A DNA stretch of 64,000 bases from Parasedimentitalea huanghaiensis (GCF_009753675.1 NZ_WQLV01000009.1:62001-126000), one strand, 5' to 3'. Numbered from the stretch's first letter, positions 1 through 8,778 are shown. The notes: a model not told the origin generated them from the letters alone. A program made the numbers and translations.

Positions 1-9
1 GCGACGGGC

Positions 10-1062
10 GTGAAGGCCCTTTGGCGTTGGACAAAGCGGGGCCTGCTGGCCTTGATCTTGCTTACGATGGTTCTGGTCGCTCCAATTGTCTACGTGGAAA
101 CAAGCTGCCAGGGAGAGGCGATTGGGGAAGACTATGCTTCCTTGATCCCGATTGAATACCACCGGACGGAATCCCGAACCTTTATGACCTACCCAGAGTG
201 GCACATCGTCCACGCATATGACGATTACGGAAGAGTAATCCAGAATGGTGACCCGCATGAGTATGGATATTTGAGCGGTATCGTCGGCTACTGGTCTTCG
301 CTCTGCGCGCTTACGGAAAAGTCTGCCGCACATGGCGGGATCGACAGTGCAACCAAGCAGATGGTCTATGTAATCGGATCAAGCTTCACGCTCGAGCTGG
401 CGATGAAGGCGGCATACGAAGAGACGATTGGTCGAGTGACAGCATGGATGCGAGGTGCAGAGCGGGCAGCCACGGATGAACTTTCAGCTGAGCAAGCAGC
501 TGCCTATGCTCTCTTTCTGCAACAGGTGCCGTGGTACAAATGGGATTTTCGGGAAGATGCTGAGGCATTGTCTGGAGTTGATGTCAGGACTTTTCGTGAC
601 AGGGAGCGTAAACTAGCACTTGGCCTCGAGTATCAGATAAAGGCGGCTTACGCGAATGTGATTGCGTCCGCTGTTGCACAAACTGGCGGCGACGAACTGA
701 CTCTGCGGATGGTGTTGACTGGCACTGATCCCGACAAACTCGCATCTTATGAAAGCGTAAAGCTCATCAAGGTGCTGCCAGATGGCGTTGTCATCGAAAC
801 ACCGCGGTATCGGGCTCTCACGGCTATCCTTGTCAGAATGGCGGATGAGGGTATTGAGTTCGTCGAAATTGCCGGAAATGATGATATCCTGTTCACCGCG
901 CTTTCTCCTGATCCGTCCCATATTCCAGCGCTCTACAGCTTTGCCCGGCAGGGATATGGTGATTATCGCCACCTGATTTCGGTGAAGGTTGGCGAGTTGG
1001 CAAAAACATTGCGGGGACTAGATGAGGCTGGCCTGCGACTAGAACATATCCATGACTATTAG
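10..1062 (+). CDS. Membrane-anchored protein of unknown function
   Basis: I do not recognise the family. The reading frame starts with GTG nine bases into the window, so a ribosome site or an earlier start cannot be judged. Residues about 8-30 are strongly hydrophobic and look like a single N-terminal membrane anchor or uncleaved signal. The remaining 320 residues look soluble, with a tyrosine- and histidine-rich stretch (YPEWHIVHAYDDYGRV) near residues 60-76 and no recognisable catalytic motif. Its end overlaps the start of the next frame by 11 bases, suggesting a translationally coupled pair. Composition is normal for the window. A real gene seems likely from length and codon regularity; the function is open. 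Confidence 0.75.
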   Translation: MKALWRWTKRGLLALILLTMVLVAPIVYVETSCQGEAIGEDYASLIPIEYHRTESRTFMTYPEWHIVHAYDDYGRVIQNGDPHEYGYLSGIVGYWSSLCALTEKSAAHGGIDSATKQMVYVIGSSFTLELAMKAAYEETIGRVTAWMRGAERAATDELSAEQAAAYALFLQQVPWYKWDFREDAEALSGVDVRTFRDRERKLALGLEYQIKAAYANVIASAVAQTGGDELTLRMVLTGTDPDKLASYESVKLIKVLPDGVVIETPRYRALTAILVRMADEGIEFVEIAGNDDILFTALSPDPSHIPALYSFARQGYGDYRHLISVKVGELAKTLRGLDEAGLRLEHIHDY

Positions 1063-1360
1063 ACAGATCCTGTTGGCTGTGCCGCTTTTGGGTTTAGGTT
1101 GGTTCTGTATACTCTTGGCAGTCAGCCTGATGACTGATGCGGCTCCTGCATACATCGTGCTGTTGCCTTCTGCGGAATTTGTGGATCAGCTCGACCCGGA
1201 TATGTCGATCCTTGCAGTTGGACCGATTAGCATCACCCTTGCTGCAGACAGCCCCCGCGTTGCGGCGCGCCTTTATAGTGCAGGTGCTCAAGTTGTTTTG
1301 CCTGCAGGTTTACCGGGTTGCCTGCCAGCACCAGTCACGCGAAAAGGGATTGGTTACTAA
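1052..1360 (+). CDS. Small membrane-anchored hypothetical protein
   Basis: This 102-residue product has one clear hydrophobic segment (about residues 6-28, ILLAVPLLGLGWFCILLAV) and then a moderately hydrophobic tail without recognisable motifs. Its ATG lies inside the last codons of the preceding gene (11-base overlap), which is the main support for it being real: overlapping small membrane partners are common in operons. It could instead be the truncated remnant of a longer protein, because the frame ends just before a gene-poor stretch with a dispersed repeat. No function is proposed. Confidence 0.5.
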   Translation: MTIRQILLAVPLLGLGWFCILLAVSLMTDAAPAYIVLLPSAEFVDQLDPDMSILAVGPISITLAADSPRVAARLYSAGAQVVLPAGLPGCLPAPVTRKGIGY

Positions 1361-1876
1361 GGCTGAACACCTGTATTTCTGTGAATGCCCGCCAACATCA
1401 TATGCAATTTTACCAACGAACAAACGGCCGCTTTGCCGCCCGCTAACTGGCCGCATGTACCTGTGATGAATATCTCTTCTCCGCCTTCCCTGACGAGTTT
1501 CTGCGACGATAGCATTAAGCTTTGACCAGCCATTCGCGGTGTCGTCAACGAAGGTCGGAAATGGGCCGCTTATGCACTCTCGTGACGTAGGACCCTCGAC
1601 TTTGCAAAGGTGACTTTTTTGTGCAATGCCGCCGTTGGAGCTGACCGCAGCTAAGGTCCGCTTCCAGCCCTAACGCGACATTCATTTTTATGTCTGATTA
1701 ATGCAGCAGATCATCCAAGTTTGGGTGGAAGCCATCACTTTCGTCCTCGCACCTGAAAAATAGGTTTTGGGAAAAAGCATACCTTCGTAGGTTTCACTCA
1801 GCCTCTTGCCATAGCAATCCCATATTGGAGATCCGATACTGCTTGAGTTACCTAAATAGGGGCACCTGTGTCCTCA
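1361..1876. other. Gene-poor spacer holding repeat R1 copy A
   Basis: About 515 bases separate the leading membrane-protein pair from the sugar-acid locus. The only structure I see is one copy of the dispersed R1 repeat at 1598-1684. Short frames here lack ribosome sites and recognisable sequence. The sugar-acid operon terminates into this spacer from the right, but I see no clear hairpin terminator. Confidence 0.6.
1598..1684. repeat. Dispersed repeat R1, copy A
   Basis: This copy begins GACTTTGCAAAGG and continues with ATGCCGCCGTTGGAGCTGAC and CTTCCAGCCC, ending near CGACATTC. The same ordered words recur at 14461, 15726 and 20191 in the same orientation. The leading word GACTTTGCAAAGTC is palindromic in the best-preserved copy. 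It lies between the first gene pair and the sugar-acid locus. Confidence 0.75.
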
Positions 1877-2722
1877 TTATTCGCTGGACCTGACATTCTG
1901 GGATTGTTCTCCGAGGCCAGAAATACCCAACGTCATGCGATCACCCGCTCTCAGGTAAGTTTCAGGCTTTTGCCCCATACCTACCCCCGGAGGAGTACCT
2001 GTGGAAATGACGTCGCCCGGTTGAAGGCTCATGAATTGGGACAGATGTGATATGACCATCGCCACATCGAAATGCATAGTCGAGGTAGAGCCATCCTGAT
2101 AGCGACGTCCGTTTACTTCAAGATGCATGTCCAGGTTCTGTGGGTCTTCCACTTCGTCGCGTGTCACCAGCCAAGGACCGATTGGCCCAAAAGTATCGCA
2201 GGACTTACCCTTCACCCACTGGCCCGATCGGTGCAATTGAAAGTCACGTTCAGACAGATCATTCACGACACAATAACCCGCGACATGGTTCAACGCGTCC
2301 TCTTTGCTGACGTATTTTGCCGCCTTGCCGATGACCACGCCCAATTCGACTTCCCAGTCAGTTTTGATCGACCCGCGTGGAATTTCGACATCGTCATTTG
2401 GGCCGGTGATGGCCGAGGTTGCTTTAAAAAATACCACGGGTTCATCAGGAAGCGCCATCCCAGCTTCGGCGGCGTGGTCAGAATAGTTCAGACCGATGCA
2501 GATGAATTTTCCGACTTGCCCTACACAAGCACCAATCCGCGTTTCAGTGGGAACAATGGGTAGCGTTGACACGTCAACCGCCCGCAGCTTTGCGAGCTGT
2601 TCGTCGCCCAGCACATGGCCAGCTACATCACCAATCACTGACGACAGATCACGAATGATACCATCCGCATCCACCATGCCGGGGCGTTCGGCACCACGGT
2701 CTCCAAAACGAAGTAGTTTCAT
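1877..2722 (-). CDS. FAH-family hydrolase, probable 2,4-diketo-3-deoxy-L-fuconate hydrolase
   Basis: This 281-residue protein has the fumarylacetoacetate-hydrolase C-terminal fold: the GLNYSDHAAE motif near residue 77, TDWEVELGVVIGK with the metal-binding acidic residues near 120-133, VNDLSERDFQ near 153, and STGTPPGVGMG near 240. In the oxidative L-fucose pathway, a homologous enzyme cleaves 2,4-diketo-3-deoxy-L-fuconate to pyruvate and L-lactate. Here it is the last gene of a leftward operon behind an SDR, a kinase-mutarotase fusion and a lactonase-type amidohydrolase, which supports that role. The ATG is preceded by GGGAAGAG. Family members also act on L-rhamnonate products and on catechol-pathway acids, so substrate is inferred from context. 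Confidence 0.85.
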   Translation of the reverse strand: MKLLRFGDRGAERPGMVDADGIIRDLSSVIGDVAGHVLGDEQLAKLRAVDVSTLPIVPTETRIGACVGQVGKFICIGLNYSDHAAEAGMALPDEPVVFFKATSAITGPNDDVEIPRGSIKTDWEVELGVVIGKAAKYVSKEDALNHVAGYCVVNDLSERDFQLHRSGQWVKGKSCDTFGPIGPWLVTRDEVEDPQNLDMHLEVNGRRYQDGSTSTMHFDVAMVISHLSQFMSLQPGDVISTGTPPGVGMGQKPETYLRAGDRMTLGISGLGEQSQNVRSSE

Positions 2723-2743
2723 CTCTTCCCAATTTCCTTTTCG

Positions 2744-3499
2744 TTAAACCGACCAACCGCCGTCGATTGCATGTGCCTGACCAGTCGTGAACGCACTTTC
2801 ATCACTTGCCAGATACAAGGCCAATGATGCGATTTCTTCGGCTTTGCCAATGCGGCCCATAGGCTGCCGGTCGATAAATGCCGCAAGGGCACTTTCGTAG
2901 TCTCCAGTTGCGCGCAACCGTCCATGCATCGAGGGGCTATCAACCGTTCCGGGACAGATCGCATTGCACCGAATTCCCTGTTTGATGTAGTCGGCAGCCA
3001 CAGATTTGGTCAGTCCAATAACCGCTGCCTTAGAGGCGCAGTAAGCAAATCTGTTTGGCACGCCTTTGATCGACGACGCGACGGAGGACATATTGATGAT
3101 CGACCCGCCACCATTCTCCAACATTGCAGGCAGTGCGGTCTGGATCATTTGGAACATGGCCGTCACGTTCAGGTTAAAACTGAAATCCCAGTCCGCCTTG
3201 GAGCACTCTAGGATCGTGCCATTGGCCACAACGCCAGCGCAGTTGAATAAGACGTCCAGCGGGCCAGCTTGGCCGAGCACGTCCTTGACTGCCTGAGCGT
3301 CAGTGACATCCAGCTTCACGGCGGACACGCCATCCACGGCCTCCAATTCCGCCAGAGACGCATCGTTCACATCCGTAGCGATTACCGTTGCCCCGTGCTG
3401 TGCAAACAGCTCGGCTGTGGCGCGGCCTATGCCTTGCCCGGCAGCCGTGATCAGTGCGGTCTTGCCTAAAAGTCGTCCTTCGAATTGAGCCATCTTCAT
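2744..3499 (-). CDS. SDR oxidoreductase, probable 2-keto-3-deoxy-L-fuconate dehydrogenase
   Basis: This is a classical short-chain dehydrogenase of 251 residues: the cofactor glycine motif TAAGQGIG at 18-25, Asp43 at the end of strand 2 (predicting NAD rather than NADP), NCAG at 87-90, the catalytic Ser near 138-139 and YCASK (Tyr153, Lys157). The C-terminus GQAHAIDGGWSV is typical of the BDH2/UcpA-like branch that includes 2-keto-3-deoxy-L-fuconate dehydrogenases. It sits between the kinase fusion and the FAH hydrolase, matching consecutive steps: oxidation at C4 and then hydrolytic cleavage. An internal ATG two codons downstream could be the true start. Substrate assignment is inference from family and neighbours. 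Confidence 0.85.
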   Translation of the reverse strand: MKMAQFEGRLLGKTALITAAGQGIGRATAELFAQHGATVIATDVNDASLAELEAVDGVSAVKLDVTDAQAVKDVLGQAGPLDVLFNCAGVVANGTILECSKADWDFSFNLNVTAMFQMIQTALPAMLENGGGSIINMSSVASSIKGVPNRFAYCASKAAVIGLTKSVAADYIKQGIRCNAICPGTVDSPSMHGRLRATGDYESALAAFIDRQPMGRIGKAEEIASLALYLASDESAFTTGQAHAIDGGWSV

Positions 3500-3551
3500 T
3501 CCATTTCTATACTGAGAGTTCTACCAGCCGCACAGACAGAGCGGCACCGCG

Positions 3552-4793
3552 CTAGTCCAGATGGAAAACCTCTTCCATCTCTGCCCACCACTCGCCATCG
3601 GCGCGTGTCTCGAACGGCTCTTGCATTGGGCCACAGACCGCCCACCAGTCTTTGGTGATTGGATCGGCGGCGATGGCAGCGTTATCAGCCGCAAAGTCAC
3701 TGCCCGTGTATTCAAAATACCCGAACATCAGGCATTCTGGATGTTTCAGGTAAATCGAATAGTTGCTGAAGTTAGACGAACGCAGCCGCTGTAAAACACC
3801 CGGCCAGACATCCGCATGAAGGCGTTTGTATTCATCAAGGTGCTCGGGTTTGAGTTGGATCACACTGCCCATGCGTTGCGGGGTCACAGGCTGTGTCTTT
3901 GGCAAGATCGCGCCCTGATGACCAACTACACGACAGGCCAGATCATGTGCTGATACCAGGGCCGTATTGTGCGTCTTTTTGCAAACAATCGCAGCCAGAT
4001 ACGCGCCATTGAAACTGTCACCTGCACCTGTTGTATCTACAACGGATTCGACGGCTGCAAAAACTTGGGTCGTCGCCGATAGAGGCAAAGGTACAGGTCC
4101 ATCTGCTCCGCATTTTAGGGCACCGCTTTTTTCCCCAGAGGCTAAGATGCGATCAACAATTGCCGCATTGTCCCTGTCTCCGAATAAATCGACCTCATCT
4201 TCTTGTGACGGAAGAGCGATATCTGAAATTTCCCAGAACCGGGCGATCTCACGACGGGCGATCTCAGGTGTTTCCCACAGTTTGGGCCGATAGTTGGAGT
4301 CAAACGCCACCAGGAGTCCCGACTTGCGTCGCTCTGCCAGAGCGTCCCATAGCCGGTCCCGCGCGTCTTGCGTCAGGATCGCCAGTGTGATGCCCGATAG
4401 ATAAGCTAGATCCGCCTCCTTAATCGCTTCCAGGTGCGGCGAAGTCTCGGTCCTGAACATCTCACGTGCGGCAGATGCATCGCGCCAATAATGAAAACTA
4501 CGCTCGCCCTGATCATCGTTCTGGATGGCATAGATCCCAATCTGTCGATGTGGATCGCGGGTGACATAGTTTGTACCAATGCCCTCGCTTTGCATCAATT
4601 CGACCATGCTATTGGAAAGCACATCTTGACCAATCGCAGTGACATAGTGAACTGCTACATCCTGCCCCTGAACTCCGCGCGCGCAGTAGATTGCCGTATT
4701 GAGAGTATCCCCACCAAGCCCGACACTTAGTTCGGGTTTCTGGCGCGAGATTTCGGCCAATGGTTCGCCGATACAGACAATGTGAAAAGTCAT
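3552..4793 (-). CDS. PfkB-family sugar-acid kinase fused to a RhaM-type mutarotase
   Basis: Two complete domains lie in one 413-residue frame. Residues 1-300 form a ribokinase/PfkB kinase like 2-keto-3-deoxygluconate kinase, with GLGGDTLNTA (25-34) and the catalytic DTTGAGDS (253-260). Residues 307-413 form a DUF718/L-rhamnose-mutarotase domain with EYKRLHADVWP (Tyr322, His326) and KDWWAVCGPM (Trp383, Trp384). The kinase ends at its normal terminus and the mutarotase begins almost without a linker. Met308 could be an internal start but has no Shine-Dalgarno sequence. Its ATG overlaps the upstream lactonase stop (ATGA). The kinase would make KDPG for Entner-Doudoroff cleavage; the mutarotase would interconvert anomers of L-fucose or L-galactose. 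Both substrates are inferred. Confidence 0.85.
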   Translation of the reverse strand: MTFHIVCIGEPLAEISRQKPELSVGLGGDTLNTAIYCARGVQGQDVAVHYVTAIGQDVLSNSMVELMQSEGIGTNYVTRDPHRQIGIYAIQNDDQGERSFHYWRDASAAREMFRTETSPHLEAIKEADLAYLSGITLAILTQDARDRLWDALAERRKSGLLVAFDSNYRPKLWETPEIARREIARFWEISDIALPSQEDEVDLFGDRDNAAIVDRILASGEKSGALKCGADGPVPLPLSATTQVFAAVESVVDTTGAGDSFNGAYLAAIVCKKTHNTALVSAHDLACRVVGHQGAILPKTQPVTPQRMGSVIQLKPEHLDEYKRLHADVWPGVLQRLRSSNFSNYSIYLKHPECLMFGYFEYTGSDFAADNAAIAADPITKDWWAVCGPMQEPFETRADGEWWAEMEEVFHLD

Positions 4794-5644
4794 ACGTCAA
4801 ATTCCAATCCATAAAACTTAACAGCAGTGCCACCATAGATTGCTGCACGATCTTGGTCGGAAAACCCTTGTAACAACTGTGTTGAGACTGCGCGCCATCG
4901 ATCGTAATCACCGACTAGGTTCAAGACCGGCCAATCGCTGCCCCACATGACTCTGTCGGCGCCGAAATGGCGCAGGACATGATCAACAACGGGCTGTAAA
5001 TGCTCTGTGCCCCACCCTGGCCCGGCTTCATTGGCGAGGCCCGAGATTTTGCACGTAAGGTTAGGCAGTTCGGCCAAACAAGCCATGCCATCATACCAGG
5101 CGTCCCCAGCTTCTGCCCCACCCGCAATCACAGGTTTGGCGCAATGGTCGATGACGATAGAAAGTTCCGGCAGTTCCTTAGCCACCTGAGCCAAGACTTT
5201 TAAGTGGCGTGGCACAACAAGAGCATCCAACCGCAGTCCTCGTTCCGCCAGCGCTGCAAGATTGGCCTTAACCTTGGGCCGGGAAATCCAATTGGTGTCT
5301 TCGATGTCTTGCAGCATCGGTCGCACGCCCTTGAAGGCAGTGGACTGCAATAAACGATCCAAAGTCTCCGGCGCATCGGCTTCCTCAAGATCGACCCAAC
5401 CCACAACACCTTTGATGAAATTGGTTTGGTCCGCCAGTCCAAGCAAAAACTCTGTTTCAGCCACGGTCGCTGCGGCCTGAACCACAACCGTTCCTGTAAT
5501 ACCGTGATAATCAATCAGTGACGATAGGTCTGGCGGCAGGATGTCATGACGGATGTCCGCGACATCGTCTGTCATCCAATCATAGTCACCACGCGAAATT
5601 TGCCAGAAATGCTGGTGTGCATCGATTTTTACAGGCTCGACCAT
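4790..5644 (-). CDS. COG3618 amidohydrolase, probable L-fucono/L-galactono-lactonase
   Basis: This 284-residue TIM-barrel amidohydrolase shows DAHQHFW at residues 8-14, GVRP near 107, IDHCAKP near 165, KISGL near 199 and the C-terminal MWGSDWPV with the catalytic Asp near 235. These are signatures of the family with L-fuconolactonase, L-rhamnonolactonase and 2-pyrone-4,6-dicarboxylate hydrolase. As first gene of the leftward operon, it would open the lactone made by the aldo-keto reductase encoded on the other side of the divergent promoter. It overlaps the kinase fusion by four bases, so their translation is probably coupled. Specificity for a six-carbon L-sugar lactone is inferred from neighbours. 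Confidence 0.85.
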   Translation of the reverse strand: MVEPVKIDAHQHFWQISRGDYDWMTDDVADIRHDILPPDLSSLIDYHGITGTVVVQAAATVAETEFLLGLADQTNFIKGVVGWVDLEEADAPETLDRLLQSTAFKGVRPMLQDIEDTNWISRPKVKANLAALAERGLRLDALVVPRHLKVLAQVAKELPELSIVIDHCAKPVIAGGAEAGDAWYDGMACLAELPNLTCKISGLANEAGPGWGTEHLQPVVDHVLRHFGADRVMWGSDWPVLNLVGDYDRWRAVSTQLLQGFSDQDRAAIYGGTAVKFYGLEFDV

Positions 5645-5666
5645 CTCAAGTTCCCATCATGCCTAC

Positions 5667-5701
5667 TTGACTCGAATTGTTTTGTATAATTAAAAACATT
5701 T
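5667..5701. promoter_or_regulatory. Divergent promoter with candidate GntR operator
   Basis: The short gap between the lactonase operon and the rightward dehydrogenase holds a perfect TATAAT at 5685-5690, overlapped by AATTAAAAACATTT at 5688-5701. The identical 14-mer occurs at 8800-8813, beside the GntR gene and the importer operon. AATTGTTTT at 5675-5683 is an imperfect inverted partner of AAAAACATT. Overlap of a -10 box by a shared word suggests repression by the local GntR protein. Confidence 0.5.
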
Positions 5702-5746
5702 CAGGTAAAGTGCTGATCTCGGTCAACGCCTGTGAAAGGAAAATTC

Positions 5747-6859
5747 GTGCGAACCACCCCTATCCTCCAGTTTGGTACCAGCCGGTTTTTGCAAGCCCAT
5801 GCCGATTTATTCCTGTCTCAAGCAATGGAGGCCGGCCAGGATGTTGGGCCGATTACCGTGGTCCAAAGCTCTGGCAATCCAGCGCGAGCTAAGCGTCTGG
5901 GTGCCTTGATAGGGTCATATCCCGTGCGGATCGAAGGCCTGAAAGATGGGCAGCGGCAGCAAGAAACAATCGCCGTTCAAAGCGTCGCACGCGCGCTGTC
6001 GACTGAGCGCGACTGGGTGAAGATCGTACGTATTTTTGTGAACGAAGCGCAGATTGTTCTGTCAAACACAGGGGACGCTGGGTTTGCCCCCAATGCCAGA
6101 GACTCAGCTTTGCAATTTGACCAGGCCATGTCCTATCCAGCCAAGCTGACCCAACTATTGCGCCTGCGTTTTGCGGCGGGGGCTGCGCCAATCCAGATCA
6201 TGCCGATGGAGCTAATTGCAGACAATGGAACGGTTCTGAAACATCGGGTGATGCAGTTGGCCGAACAAGATCCTGTTGAGTTCCTCAACTATCTTGACCG
6301 TGACGTTGTCTGGGTGAACTCACTGGTGGATCGGATTGTGTCGCAACCAATCGAACCTGCAGGTGCTGTGGCTGAACCCTATGCGCTTTGGGCGATAGAG
6401 GATCAGCCGGGAATAACGTTACCCTGTGATCATCCCTCGGTACAAGTTGTTCCGTCATTGGGCGAAATCGAAGCGCTAAAGCTATTCATCCTCAACCTTG
6501 GTCACACGTTTCTGGCTGATCGATGGTTGAGAGCTCGCGGTTCACAGGACATTTTCGTTCGAAATTTGGTTCAGGATACAACCGAACTGACTAGCCTGAA
6601 AGACGTGCTGAACAACGAGGTTAGGCCCGCCTTTGTTGCGGCAGGGCTTGAGGATCAATTCGATCCTTACGTTGACACAACAATAGAGCGGTTTTCAAAT
6701 CCATTTCTGGATCACCGGATTGCGGATATTTCGCAAAACCACAGCCAGAAGGTTACGCGCCGGATCGCTGCGATGTTGGACTGGGCCAAGGCCCAAGGCG
6801 ACCACTCTATCAAGCCAATTCTAACCGAGATTGTGGCCTATAATAAGGAAACAGTGTGA
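5747..6859 (+). CDS. Mannitol/tagaturonate-type dehydrogenase
   Basis: This protein of about 370 residues belongs to the long-chain mannitol dehydrogenase/tagaturonate reductase family. It starts with LQFGTSRFLQAHADLF and ends with the family signature NPFLDHRIADISQNHSQKV near residues 310-330. Such enzymes reduce D-tagaturonate to D-altronate or D-fructuronate to D-mannonate with NADH. A GTG at 5747 is chosen because AAAGGA lies seven bases upstream; an upstream GTG at 5732 lacks such a site. It is shorter than E. coli UxaB (about 480 residues), so it represents a separate branch. With the altronate-dehydratase homologue at 12749 it would complete tagaturonate to 2-keto-3-deoxygluconate. Confidence 0.8.
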   Translation: MRTTPILQFGTSRFLQAHADLFLSQAMEAGQDVGPITVVQSSGNPARAKRLGALIGSYPVRIEGLKDGQRQQETIAVQSVARALSTERDWVKIVRIFVNEAQIVLSNTGDAGFAPNARDSALQFDQAMSYPAKLTQLLRLRFAAGAAPIQIMPMELIADNGTVLKHRVMQLAEQDPVEFLNYLDRDVVWVNSLVDRIVSQPIEPAGAVAEPYALWAIEDQPGITLPCDHPSVQVVPSLGEIEALKLFILNLGHTFLADRWLRARGSQDIFVRNLVQDTTELTSLKDVLNNEVRPAFVAAGLEDQFDPYVDTTIERFSNPFLDHRIADISQNHSQKVTRRIAAMLDWAKAQGDHSIKPILTEIVAYNKETV

Positions 6860-7836
6860 TGCCCCTTAAGACAAACCGCGTCGGCAAAACCGATATCTCA
6901 ATAACGTCTCTATCGTTGGGCGGTGCCAGCCTTGGCAATCTTGGCCATGTCGTTCGTGACAGCGACGTGACCGATGTCCTGCAACACGCCTGGTCCGCCG
7001 GAATCCGCTATTTTGACACGGCCCCCCACTATGGGCGCGGTTTGTCCGAACAACGGATGGGCGACTTTTTCAAGGATATCCCACGTGACGACTATGTGTT
7101 GTCCACCAAGGTGGGACGGGTCTTGTCACCTGGCCCTCAATTGGCCGAAGCCGACGGATTTGTCCAACCTTTGCCAAATGCGGTTCGCTACGACTATTCA
7201 GCAGACGGCATTCTAGAAAGCTTTGAGAGCAGTTGCGAACGGCTGGGAACCTCCCGCGTTGAGATTGTGTTTGTGCATGACATCGGCGACTACACCCACG
7301 GCGCAGCCAGCGGCGCTCGCCATATGGAAGACCTGATGGGATCAGGCATGTCTGCACTGCAAGACCTAAAGCAAGCCGGACGTATAGGGGCGATCGGGCT
7401 TGGCGTGAACGAAAGCAAGGTCTGCATCGACGTGATGAAACAAACTCCATTAGACGTCATTCTGCTTGCTGGACGCCTGACCCTGTTAGACCGCGAGGCC
7501 GAAGCCGAGTTGCTGGACTTATGTGCCCAGCAAGGCACCAGTCTGGTGCTCGGCGGGATCTTCAATTCAGGCATTCTGGCAACCGGGCCAAAACCGGGGG
7601 CTTGGTTTGACTATGCGCCAGCTTCACAAGAAATATTAGACAAGGTGACAGCTTTGCAGGACAGCGCAAAAGCAGCTGACCTAACCTTGGCAGAGGCATC
7701 ATTGCAATTTGCGCTGCATCATCCCGCGGCCTGCTCTGTCTTGCTGGGAACCGGCAAAGTCAGTTCGCTGCAACGCAATCTTGATGCCGCCAACAAGCAA
7801 TTGTCAGACGCAGCAATGACTTTTGTCACCACTTAG
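6859..7836 (+). CDS. Aldo-keto reductase, probable L-fucose/L-galactose dehydrogenase
   Basis: This 325-residue aldo-keto reductase has the catalytic tetrad visible as FDTAPHYG (Asp53, Tyr58), STKVGR (Lys84) and VFVHDIGD (His near 143). The N-terminus (GKTDISITSLSLGGASLGN) and C-terminus (VLLGTGKVSSLQRNL) resemble the D-threo-aldose/L-fucose dehydrogenase group, which oxidises L-fucose and L-galactose to lactones with NAD(P). The start is the ATG at 6859 that overlaps the preceding stop (TGATG); a GTG at 6856 is possible. It would catalyse the first oxidative step, feeding the lactonase encoded on the opposite strand. It ends convergently with the regulator gene, four bases into it. Confidence 0.85.
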   Translation: MPLKTNRVGKTDISITSLSLGGASLGNLGHVVRDSDVTDVLQHAWSAGIRYFDTAPHYGRGLSEQRMGDFFKDIPRDDYVLSTKVGRVLSPGPQLAEADGFVQPLPNAVRYDYSADGILESFESSCERLGTSRVEIVFVHDIGDYTHGAASGARHMEDLMGSGMSALQDLKQAGRIGAIGLGVNESKVCIDVMKQTPLDVILLAGRLTLLDREAEAELLDLCAQQGTSLVLGGIFNSGILATGPKPGAWFDYAPASQEILDKVTALQDSAKAADLTLAEASLQFALHHPAACSVLLGTGKVSSLQRNLDAANKQLSDAAMTFVTT

Positions 7837-8738
7837 GTCGCGTGGCTATTGGTCTCTAACGAGGACAATAGTGTTTGCTTAGAGGTGGCAAGATGGCGAC
7901 GCGCGGCCGCCTCAGCCTTATCTGCATCTCGACTGCGCAGCGCCTCGATCAGCGCAAGATGCTCACGAATGGCATCTTCGTTTCGTTCGCGCTCGTGGGT
8001 TTTGTTCCACTGAAAGTGGTAGTGGAACACGAGAGAAATGATTTTTTGAAACTCTTTGACGAAACGGTTTACGACCACACTGTTGATGACGGCGTGGAAT
8101 TTTTCATCGAGCGGTGAGAAATCATGGAAATCTTTGTCAATGCGCAGCAACAGATCCAGATGCTCCTGTTCCAGACTATCTAGACGGGCCCAAATTTCGT
8201 GATCCAATGGAAGGGCAGCAAGATGACGTACGGAATTCGATTCCAAGACGGTTCGAAAATCTGACAATTCCACCGCGTAGTTTTTGGTGAATCCTAGCAG
8301 CACCCAACCTCCGCGCGGCCTGCGCACGACAATACCAAAACGACTGAGTGACGAGAAAAATTCCTGCAAGGTATGGGTCGCCACAGAAAAATCTTTAGAG
8401 AGCTGCGCGACATTCAGCACGGTGCCGGGCGGAACATCCATGCGCAAAACCCAGTCAAGGAATCGGCTCTCCAGTTCCTCGATGCCCAACAAAACAGGCG
8501 GGCCCTCCAACCGATCTTCCACATTCGAATGACGCCTTAGGATTTTTTCGCGGCCATCGAGCGCAATAATGGAGCAGTCATCCAGCCGTGTCAGGGCGCT
8601 TCGGATCACGGTTCTGCTAACGCCCAACTGGGCGGACAAAGCATTTTCAGACGGCAAATACGCCCCAACTTCCAATTGATCACAAAGGTTTAAGAGTTCA
8701 TTGTATGCCTCAACGAAGCGGGTATTGGTCCTTGCCAT
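7833..8738 (-). CDS. GntR/FCD regulator with two winged-helix domains
   Basis: This 301-residue regulator is longer than usual FadR-type GntR proteins (about 220-250). Residues about 5-65 form one GntR-like winged helix (LPSENALSAQLGVSRTVIRSAL). A second begins near residue 100 (PPGTVLNVAQLSKDFSVATH, then RRPRGGWVLL), where a normal family member would start. The FCD ligand domain follows with the metal/ligand histidines suggested by EKFHAVINSVV and REHLALIEALRSRDADKAEAA. The ATG at 8738 (MARTNTRF) is preferred over one four codons earlier. Its position between two divergent catabolic operons and the shared 14-base word at both promoters suggest that it represses the locus until a sugar acid binds. 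Confidence 0.85.
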   Translation of the reverse strand: MARTNTRFVEAYNELLNLCDQLEVGAYLPSENALSAQLGVSRTVIRSALTRLDDCSIIALDGREKILRRHSNVEDRLEGPPVLLGIEELESRFLDWVLRMDVPPGTVLNVAQLSKDFSVATHTLQEFFSSLSRFGIVVRRPRGGWVLLGFTKNYAVELSDFRTVLESNSVRHLAALPLDHEIWARLDSLEQEHLDLLLRIDKDFHDFSPLDEKFHAVINSVVVNRFVKEFQKIISLVFHYHFQWNKTHERERNEDAIREHLALIEALRSRDADKAEAAARRHLATSKQTLLSSLETNSHAT

Positions 8739-8778
8739 AGGTCGTATCATTCCTCTCTCGATTGGCCCGTTATACCTG

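Noticed and set aside
3870-3872. Separate mutarotase gene starting at Met308 of the kinase fusion
   Set aside because: No Shine-Dalgarno sequence lies before it and the frame is continuous with the kinase; internal initiation stays possible but is unsupported.
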